Positions 58,432 to 64,000 of a DNA stretch of 64,000 nucleotides are shown in pieces. Every line of letters starts with the position of its first letter. Position 1 is the first letter of the stretch. Below the pieces are notes generated by a model. It saw only the letters and a list, made by a program, of their open reading frames with translations. It made no database searches and was not told the origin of the DNA. Source of the DNA: Flavobacteriaceae bacterium (GTDB lineage: Bacteria; Bacteroidota; Bacteroidia; Flavobacteriales; Flavobacteriaceae); assembly GCA_013003555.1 (NCBI GenBank), contig JABDIV010000090.1, forward strand, positions 1-64,000, given 5' to 3'. Both the position numbers and the translations under genes were made by a program.

Positions 58432-58503
58432 ATTATGTGGTTAGAAAATTTGAAGTCTAAAGATAATTCAATAGGACTTCCAAAAGAGGTCATTAAGATT
58501 AAT

Positions 58504-59583
58504 TTAACGTTTCGGAACGCCTTCCTTTTTAATGTAGTTCACCAGCAAGGCAACCACATAACTGTAACTCTTAATGCCATCGGTTTGGCTGTTGGCTTTG
58601 AGAAAGGTATTAAAAGTTTCTTTGAAAATCGGCTCCAAAGGATTTTGATATCCCATCCAGAAGAGCCGCTCTTCTTCATAATTTTTTAGGATCCCGAGAT
58701 TTAACGCATCACGCTTTATTTCAAATAACTCCTGGTCGCGTCTGGCCAATTCAAATAAACAATGCTTAATTGCGAAGATATTAGCGGAATATTGGAAATA
58801 AAGGTCTTGATTGTGAACAGCCGCCAGGTACCCGATAAAATTAGCTTCATTTTCTGCTGCATAACCAATTTGATGAGCCTGCTCATGGCAGGCGGTAACC
58901 GGATATTTGTGTAATGGGATGAGGCCATCGATCTGGGCTTCATGTGTAAACGGGTTCAGGTAACCGCTAAAACCCATATAGGTAAGTGGCAGACTGTAAA
59001 GCGATCGTTTGACACTGGGTGGGGCTGGATTCAAATGTGGGTACATCTGCTGTAATTCGCCGTATCCTTTAGTGCTTTTGTTTAAAAGCTCTACTTTGGA
59101 ATATGGCATGGAAATCTTGATCGTATCGCTGCCTGCTAAATTATTATGAAAGGCGTTGGTATAGATGGTCAGTGTATCGAGAACCTCCAGAAGCTGCTCC
59201 GTTGAATAATCTGTCTCTAAATCAAGAACCTCATGCAATGGCTTACGATAATAATTAAAGCCCCAAAGCAAATGGAAACTAAAATAAACCAATGATATGG
59301 CCATCATAACATCCCGGAGTAACTGTTTCGGATATTTCCGGATACGCCAGGCATTTTTAACTACCCATCGAATTATATAAACACCTGCCAGCGTGTAAAT
59401 AATATCACCAAACGAGAACGGCAACCAGCCAAAGGTATAACGCATCACTTTTGAGACCAGAAGATAAAATCCGTTGCTGTAAACCGACTCTATAAATCCC
59501 GGGAAAAAAGACAGACCTTTTACGATTAAAATTTGCGGGATAATACTCCAGGCCAGGATGGTTTTTGTGCGTTCAGACATCAT
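58504..59583 (-). CDS. DUF3810 membrane protein with HExxH motif
   Basis: A 359-residue protein with three N-terminal membrane segments (about 8-25, 55-75, 92-112) and a soluble C-terminal domain. The C-terminal part has HEQAH in TACHEQAHQIGYAAENEANF, an HExxH motif with a downstream ENEAN glutamate, the layout of gluzincin-type zinc peptidases. DUF3810 is a Bacteroidota family of unknown function; activity is inference. Two consecutive ATG codons (59583 and 59580) are possible starts, and a -7 box lies one base upstream of the first, which favours the second. Confidence 0.85.
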   Translation of the reverse strand: MMSERTKTILAWSIIPQILIVKGLSFFPGFIESVYSNGFYLLVSKVMRYTFGWLPFSFGDIIYTLAGVYIIRWVVKNAWRIRKYPKQLLRDVMMAISLVYFSFHLLWGFNYYRKPLHEVLDLETDYSTEQLLEVLDTLTIYTNAFHNNLAGSDTIKISMPYSKVELLNKSTKGYGELQQMYPHLNPAPPSVKRSLYSLPLTYMGFSGYLNPFTHEAQIDGLIPLHKYPVTACHEQAHQIGYAAENEANFIGYLAAVHNQDLYFQYSANIFAIKHCLFELARRDQELFEIKRDALNLGILKNYEEERLFWMGYQNPLEPIFKETFNTFLKANSQTDGIKSYSYVVALLVNYIKKEGVPKR

Positions 59584-59584
59584 T

Positions 59585-59612
59585 CAAAAATACACATTTG
59601 TTTTTACTTCAA
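59585..59612 (-). promoter_or_regulatory. Promoter of the DUF3810 gene, abutting its start
   Basis: On the minus strand TTG (59612-59610), 17 bases, then TATTTTTG (59592-59585). The box ends one base before the first ATG, so the mRNA should begin within the two ATG codons. Confidence 0.6.
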
Positions 59613-59624
59613 TCCGGGATTAAC

Positions 59625-59632
59625 TACCTTTG
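59625..59632 (+). promoter_or_regulatory. TAnnTTTG -7 box of the dipeptidase gene
   Basis: TACCTTTG lies 21 bases before the ATG at 59654. The nearest TTTG upstream is 24 bases away, longer than usual. Confidence 0.5.
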
Positions 59633-59653
59633 TAAGACTAAAAGGTAAAGCTA

Positions 59654-61114
59654 ATGACAACTGTAATTAAAGAACTGCAACCTGTTGAGGTTTGGACCAA
59701 TTTTGCCGATTTGAATGCGGTGCCAAGAGCATCTAAAAAAGAAGAACGCATCATCGCTTTTATGATTGATTTCGGTAAGCGCCTTGGATTGGAAACCATA
59801 ACCGATAAAGTTGGGAATGTTATCATAAGAAAACCGGCTTCCCCGGGAATGGAAGATCGTAAAGGTGTTGTTCTCCAGTCGCATTTAGACATGGTTCATC
59901 AAAAGAATTCCGATACAGAATTCGATTTCAACACCCAGGGGATCGATATGTATGTTGATGGGGATTGGGTGAAGGCAAAGGGCACAACCCTTGGAGCGGA
60001 TAACGGGTTAGGTGTTTCGACCATTATGGCCATTTTAGAGAGCGACAGCATCGTTCATCCGGCCATTGAAGCCCTTTTTACCATTGATGAAGAAACTGGC
60101 ATGACTGGGGCAATGGGACTTGAAGGAGGTATTTTAAAAGGTGAGATCTTATTGAACCTCGACACCGAAGAAGACAACGAGATTGGTGTTGGCTGTGCAG
60201 GCGGTATCGATGTGACTGCAAGACGATTTTACATTGAAGATGATACGCCTGAATATTCTGTTGGGTTTAAGGTTGAAGTGAAAGGCTTACAAGGCGGACA
60301 TTCGGGGATGGATATTCATAAAGGACTCGGTAATGCAAACAAGATCATGAACCGATTGCTTTATCATTGCCATTCGAAGTATGGCTTGCGGATAGCTGAG
60401 ATTGATGGTGGAGGTTTGCGTAATGCTATTCCACGTGAAAGTAAGGCCCTGATTGTCGTAGAAGACGATCATGTCGATGCGTTCCGCGCAGATTTTGATC
60501 AGCGTGTTGTGGAAATCAATCGCGAACTTAAGACCATGGAGCCCGATTTGGATATTCACCTCTTACGGATCGTTCCTCCCGAACGCGTCATGGTTGTATC
60601 TACTCAAGAAGGGTTGATCAAGGCTCTGTATGCGGCCCATAATGGGGTTTACCGGATGAGTGCCGATATACCAGACCTGGTTGAAACCTCTAATAACATT
60701 GCGAAAGTGAGCGTTCAGCATGGTCAGATAAAAATCAGCTGCCTGACCAGGTCTTCGGTAGAGTCTTCTAAAATGGATCTGGCCAATCAGCTTAAAGCGA
60801 CCTTCGAATTAGCAGGATGCGATGTTGAATTTACCCATAATTATCCGGGCTGGACACCTAATATGGATTCGGCAATCTTGAAGGTTATGGTCGATCTCTA
60901 TAAAAAATTGCACGGTGAGGAGCCACATGTGGCTGCCTGCCATGCCGGACTCGAATGCGGTATTTTAGGCACCAACTATCCTGAAATGGATATGATTAGT
61001 TTCGGACCTAATATTCTCGGAGCACATTCCCCTGACGAGCGTGCTCAAATCTCATCGGTTCAGAAATTCTGGTCCTTTGTACTTGAAATATTAAAGAACA
61101 TTCCTAAGGCATAA
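59654..61114 (+). CDS. pepD: Aminoacyl-histidine dipeptidase (M20C)
   Basis: Zinc dipeptidase of the PepD/M20C family that cleaves Xaa-His dipeptides such as carnosine-like substrates. The metal site residues are in VVLQSHLDMVHQKN, GADNGLGVS and FTIDEETGMTGAMGLE (catalytic glutamates), and the last ligand is in ILGAHSPDERAQ near the C-terminus. The lid domain is between about 190 and 395. The length of 486 matches the family. It is monocistronic and divergent from DUF3810, ending in a strong terminator. Confidence 0.95.
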   Translation: MTTVIKELQPVEVWTNFADLNAVPRASKKEERIIAFMIDFGKRLGLETITDKVGNVIIRKPASPGMEDRKGVVLQSHLDMVHQKNSDTEFDFNTQGIDMYVDGDWVKAKGTTLGADNGLGVSTIMAILESDSIVHPAIEALFTIDEETGMTGAMGLEGGILKGEILLNLDTEEDNEIGVGCAGGIDVTARRFYIEDDTPEYSVGFKVEVKGLQGGHSGMDIHKGLGNANKIMNRLLYHCHSKYGLRIAEIDGGGLRNAIPRESKALIVVEDDHVDAFRADFDQRVVEINRELKTMEPDLDIHLLRIVPPERVMVVSTQEGLIKALYAAHNGVYRMSADIPDLVETSNNIAKVSVQHGQIKISCLTRSSVESSKMDLANQLKATFELAGCDVEFTHNYPGWTPNMDSAILKVMVDLYKKLHGEEPHVAACHAGLECGILGTNYPEMDMISFGPNILGAHSPDERAQISSVQKFWSFVLEILKNIPKA

Positions 61115-61115
61115 A

Positions 61116-61143
61116 AAAAGCAGCCATTCGGCTGCTTTTCTTT
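61116..61143. terminator. Symmetric terminator between pepD and the immunophilin gene
   Basis: A perfect 10-bp stem AAAAGCAGCC / GGCTGCTTTT with loop ATTC and flanking A and T runs, serving two convergent genes. Confidence 0.9.
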
Positions 61144-62322
61144 TTATTCGGCTTTCGATATCATTTTAATGATATAAACAATATCTGTATTCGGTGGAAT
61201 AACCGGTGGAGAACCCTGTTCGCCATAGGCTAAATGTGATGGCAGATAGAAGAAATGCTTATCTCCGATCCGCATTTGGCTTACGCCTTCCTTAAAACCG
61301 GTAATCATTCTTGCATCCGGGCTTATGGTCATTGTTAATTCTCCATAAAAACCGCGTTGTTCCTTATTTTGACTATAGATACCAAAAAGCTGCTCCAGTT
61401 CTTTTGAGCTTGAACCGAATAATCGGCCATCGGTGAAATAGCCATCATAGTTTATTTTAACCTGCTCGCCTTGCCTTGGTTTTTCACCGTCTCCTTTTTC
61501 AATTTGGTAGGCGATGAGTCCGGAATTTGACGTCGTTCCTTTCGATTTATATTCGTTTAATAATCCAACGACTTCCTCAGCCGCTTTGGTCGCTTTTTCT
61601 TGAGCGATTTTGCGTGCCTCTTCTTCTTTCTTGCGCTTCTCCTCTTCATATTTCTTACGGCGTTCTTCCAATTTAGGCAATTCTGTTTCCCATGTTTTAA
61701 CAGCATCGAATTTCCGGGCATCAAATCCCTGGCGAATAATATTGAGTTCTTTGAGGACTACATCTTCAACAGGTTTATTCTTCCCACCAACTTCAACATT
61801 CGAAATGGAATCCTGTACATCAAGTCCCAAAACAACTTCACCAAAAACGGTGTGCACACCATCGAGCCATGGTGTCGGTTTTTCGGTGATAAAGAATTGG
61901 CTCCCGTTTGAATCAGGTCCTGGATTGGCCATCGACAGGATTCCCGGTTTATCGTGTTTGAGGTTTTCATTAAACTCATCACCAAACCGGTATCCCGGTG
62001 TCCCGGTACCTAAACCATCGGGACATCCGCCCTGAATCATAAAATCATTCATAACCCGATGAAAAATCAAGCCATTATAGAATTTTTTTCCTTTAAATTT
62101 CTCTTCTACCATCGGGTGAGTACCTTCGGCAAGCGCCACAAAATTGGCTACGGTAACCGGAGTCTCGGCGGAGGTAAGCTTAGCGACGATGGTTCCTTTG
62201 TTTGTGACAAATTCGGCATATAAGCCATCGCCCAGATCGGGGTACTTCTCCTTCTCACAGGACGAAGCACTTATTAATAACATAGCAACCAGAACGGTTA
62301 AAGATGTTCTTAGAATTTTCAT
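61144..62322 (-). CDS. Cyclophilin-FKBP fusion peptidyl-prolyl isomerase, lipoprotein
   Basis: A 392-residue probable lipoprotein (signal ending ISASSC, C22) carrying two unrelated prolyl isomerase domains. A cyclophilin domain (about 35-195) has FHRVMNDFMIQGG, GILSMANPGPDSNGSQFFIT and WLDGVHTVFGEV. A lysine/glutamate-rich coiled coil (about 200-250) links it to an FKBP domain (about 258-392) with VKINYDGYFTDGRLF, ARMITGFKEGVSQM and FFYLPSHLAYGEQG. Dual-family immunophilins have been described, including from Flavobacterium. A role in folding exported or outer-membrane proteins is likely. It lies 14 bases after gldI. Confidence 0.93.
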   Translation of the reverse strand: MKILRTSLTVLVAMLLISASSCEKEKYPDLGDGLYAEFVTNKGTIVAKLTSAETPVTVANFVALAEGTHPMVEEKFKGKKFYNGLIFHRVMNDFMIQGGCPDGLGTGTPGYRFGDEFNENLKHDKPGILSMANPGPDSNGSQFFITEKPTPWLDGVHTVFGEVVLGLDVQDSISNVEVGGKNKPVEDVVLKELNIIRQGFDARKFDAVKTWETELPKLEERRKKYEEEKRKKEEEARKIAQEKATKAAEEVVGLLNEYKSKGTTSNSGLIAYQIEKGDGEKPRQGEQVKINYDGYFTDGRLFGSSSKELEQLFGIYSQNKEQRGFYGELTMTISPDARMITGFKEGVSQMRIGDKHFFYLPSHLAYGEQGSPPVIPPNTDIVYIIKMISKAE

Positions 62323-62336
62323 AGTATTTTTAATAT

Positions 62337-62879
62337 TTAATTGGATTGTTTTTTAGTTATCGAATTAACTGTGACACGACACATCAAAGGCACATTTGTC
62401 CCTATACGATCTTCATCACCATAATAACCGTAAGCTTTTTGAGATGGAAACAAAAATGTTACCGTTTCACCTACTTTCATCAATTTCAAACCTTCACGCA
62501 AACCGCTGAATAATTCTTCCTGATCCATGGCATAGGATTGCGGTCCCAAATCATCTTTTGAATAGATCAGCTCTCCGCTCAGGTCCTTGATATCGTAGTC
62601 ATAATTAACGATATCTCCAAATTTGGGAACAATAGAATCAAGTTCAGCAACTTGGTTGTAAGTATACCAAAAACCGTTTTCAGAGGCGATATATACAGCA
62701 TCGGATTGGGTCTTAATAATGCGTTCGATTTCGGCCTGTTCGGCATTGAAGAGTTTGATATTTCTGTCAGCCGATTTCATTATAAATGATCCGGATTTAT
62801 GAGAGACCGGACGTCTGGCTTCAGGGGTTTTGCAACCCAATGCCAATAGCAACAATAGGCATAGGATAATTGGTTTCAT
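62337..62879 (-). CDS. gldI: Gliding motility lipoprotein GldI (FKBP-type)
   Basis: An FKBP-type peptidyl-prolyl isomerase lipoprotein of 180 residues, with the lipobox ending LALGC (C16). The FKBP domain (about 88-175) has the ending FLFPSQKAYGYYGDED. GldI is needed for gliding motility and type IX secretion in Flavobacterium johnsoniae, probably by folding periplasmic or outer-membrane parts. The assignment rests on size, lipobox and the neighbourhood with nrnA-like and ndk genes. Another FKBP lipoprotein of the same family is an alternative. Its ATG overlaps the stop of the upstream gene by ATGA. Confidence 0.82.
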   Translation of the reverse strand: MKPIILCLLLLLALGCKTPEARRPVSHKSGSFIMKSADRNIKLFNAEQAEIERIIKTQSDAVYIASENGFWYTYNQVAELDSIVPKFGDIVNYDYDIKDLSGELIYSKDDLGPQSYAMDQEELFSGLREGLKLMKVGETVTFLFPSQKAYGYYGDEDRIGTNVPLMCRVTVNSITKKQSN

Positions 62880-63892
62880 GATTCGAGGTCTTGTTTATAA
62901 TCGGGCAAGATAGCAATAAATTTTTCAATCGTCTGGTGTAGATTAAGCGTACTTCTTCCACCGGCTGCGTTGATGTGACCGCCACCATTGAAATGCTCGC
63001 GCGCAAAAGAATTAACATCAAAACCACCTTTAGATCGAAGAGAGATCTTAACGATGTCCTCTTGTTTATGCTCTATAAATATCAAAGCCAAATTTACCCC
63101 TTCAACAGAAAGCGCATAGTTAACGACACCTTCAGTATCACCTTTTTTGAAATCAAATTGATTAAGATCGTTTTGCGATAATACAATATAGGCCGTGTGT
63201 AATTCAGGCAATACCTTTAAATTGTTCAATGCCCGACCTAACAGTTGCAAACGATTATACGACTGGTTATCATATACCAAACTATGGATGTCGCTGTTCT
63301 TCGCCCCATGGTCGATTAGATCGGCTACAACCCGATGTGTTGTGCTGGTGGTCGATGCGAAACGAAAAGACCCGGTATCAGTCATGATACCTACATACAA
63401 GCAGGTAGCAATCTGTGTGGTGAGTTTATTCAATGCGTTCATCTTTTTCATGAAATGATAGACCATTTCACTGGTTGAGCACATGTCGGGGTCAGAATAT
63501 ACAAATCTGGCATAATCCTCAGGTTGCCGATGGTGATCGATCAACACCATTGGTGTATCAACTGATTTTAGTTTATTTTCCATATCCCCGGTTCGGGATA
63601 ACGCATTAAAATCCAATGTAAAAATAAGATCGGCTGCCTCGATTAGAGCATCGGCTTCCGACCGTTTGTGCTCATATATAATCACATTTTCGTTGCCTGG
63701 GATCCACTTCAGGAATTTCGGATAATCATTTGGAGCGATAACATGCACATCATGCCCCATATCTGACAAATAGGACCATAATCCCAGTGAGGAACCAATG
63801 GCATCTCCATCAGGATTTTTATGAGGTACAATTACGATTTTATTCGGGCGGGATAACTGCTCTTTTAATTCAGAAATATGAGTCTGATTCAT
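62876..63892 (-). CDS. DHH/DHHA1 phosphoesterase, NrnA-like
   Basis: A bifunctional oligoribonuclease/pAp-phosphatase-type enzyme of 338 residues. The DHH domain has VPHKNPDGDAIGSSL (metal site), FTLDFNALSRTGDM and VLIDHHRQPEDY. The DHHA1 domain ends with SFAREHFNGGGHINAAGG. Such enzymes degrade short RNA oligomers and cyclic dinucleotide products such as pApA and dephosphorylate pAp. It is the first gene of the nrnA-gldI-immunophilin operon and diverges from ndk. Confidence 0.94.
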   Translation of the reverse strand: MNQTHISELKEQLSRPNKIVIVPHKNPDGDAIGSSLGLWSYLSDMGHDVHVIAPNDYPKFLKWIPGNENVIIYEHKRSEADALIEAADLIFTLDFNALSRTGDMENKLKSVDTPMVLIDHHRQPEDYARFVYSDPDMCSTSEMVYHFMKKMNALNKLTTQIATCLYVGIMTDTGSFRFASTTSTTHRVVADLIDHGAKNSDIHSLVYDNQSYNRLQLLGRALNNLKVLPELHTAYIVLSQNDLNQFDFKKGDTEGVVNYALSVEGVNLALIFIEHKQEDIVKISLRSKGGFDVNSFAREHFNGGGHINAAGGRSTLNLHQTIEKFIAILPDYKQDLES

Positions 63893-63929
63893 AGAGAGCG
63901 AAGATACAATTTTTTAAAGAGGAGCAGCC

Positions 63930-63959
63930 TTGTTTTTAACAACTAATTGGTTATTTTTG
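63930..63959 (+). promoter_or_regulatory. Promoter of the rightmost gene
   Basis: TTG at 63930-63932, 19 bases, then TATTTTTG at 63952-63959: a full consensus match, 21 bases before the ATG at 63981. Confidence 0.75.
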
Positions 63960-63980
63960 CATCCAATTTAAAACATACAA

Positions 63981-64000
63981 ATGGCTACTAACAGAACATT
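63981..64000 (+). CDS. ndk: Probable nucleoside diphosphate kinase, first codons (3' partial)
   Basis: Only the first six complete codons are inside the window: MATNRT and a following TT. MATNRTF is the usual start of nucleoside diphosphate kinase in Flavobacteriaceae, and ndk commonly lies divergent to the DHH phosphoesterase and gldI. The full promoter upstream supports a real gene. So short a fragment leaves the identity provisional. Confidence 0.65.

Overview
The window comes from a chromosome of a Bacteroidota bacterium, almost certainly a member of the Flavobacteriaceae. The signs are: many intergenic boxes of the TAnnTTTG type, the -7 element of Bacteroidota sigma-A promoters, with few Shine-Dalgarno sequences; a secreted S8 protease with a type IX secretion (T9SS) C-terminal signal; the gliding-associated lipoprotein GldI; BshC of bacillithiol synthesis; several lipoproteins; the L28-L33-DUF4295-FtsY order; and families typical of this group (DUF3810, DUF349, OstA-like, YwqK-like repeats). 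Most of the window is ordinary core genome. No rRNA, tRNA, CRISPR array, integrase or transposase was seen.

Layout. 1-9.8 kb: the end of recR, a glycosyltransferase, a 2-oxoacid dehydrogenase E2 gene, an AT-rich insert (about 2.8-5.9 kb), then the tightly packed exonuclease-FAH-Hpt-cinA operon and rpmB-rpmG-DUF4295. 9.9-15.9 kb: ftsY, a serine hydrolase lipoprotein, rimO and an M14 peptidase. 16-24.5 kb: bshC, guaA overlapping a LysM/periplasmic-binding-like protein, osmC-like and DUF922 genes, and a glycosidase-like lipoprotein. 24.7-34.8 kb: pyrG, yidC, a fasciclin lipoprotein, a YwqK-like protein, mnmA, a T9SS protease, a nitronate monooxygenase-like gene and mazG. 35-53.2 kb: a long run of minus-strand genes (trmH-like, M48 protease, YfcC-type transporter, argE, rel, fur-like, purA, OstA-like, class III aminotransferase, TPR protein, two DUF368 genes, aroE, DUF349 protein). 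53.2-64 kb: a lipoprotein, two amidohydrolases, DUF3810, pepD, a cyclophilin-FKBP fusion, gldI, nrnA-like and the first codons of a probable ndk.

The most unusual part is the insert between the E2 gene and the exonuclease. It starts with 19 heptanucleotide units in one unbroken register. It carries two AT-rich genes in convergent orientation, a fatty acid hydroxylase/sterol desaturase-family protein and a radical SAM protein. It ends with a frameshifted remnant of an E2 3' end that is related to, but clearly diverged from, the intact E2 gene at its left border. This points to acquired DNA bordered by two versions of an E2 tail.

Other points of interest are a guaA promoter whose predicted transcription start coincides with the ATG, an aminotransferase whose conserved-looking N-terminus appears to begin at an AUU codon, a pair of amidohydrolases in which some domains have lost the HxH metal motif, and three near-identical symmetric terminators placed between convergent genes. 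I saw no clear defence, secondary-metabolite or other novel multi-gene system beyond the two-gene insert.
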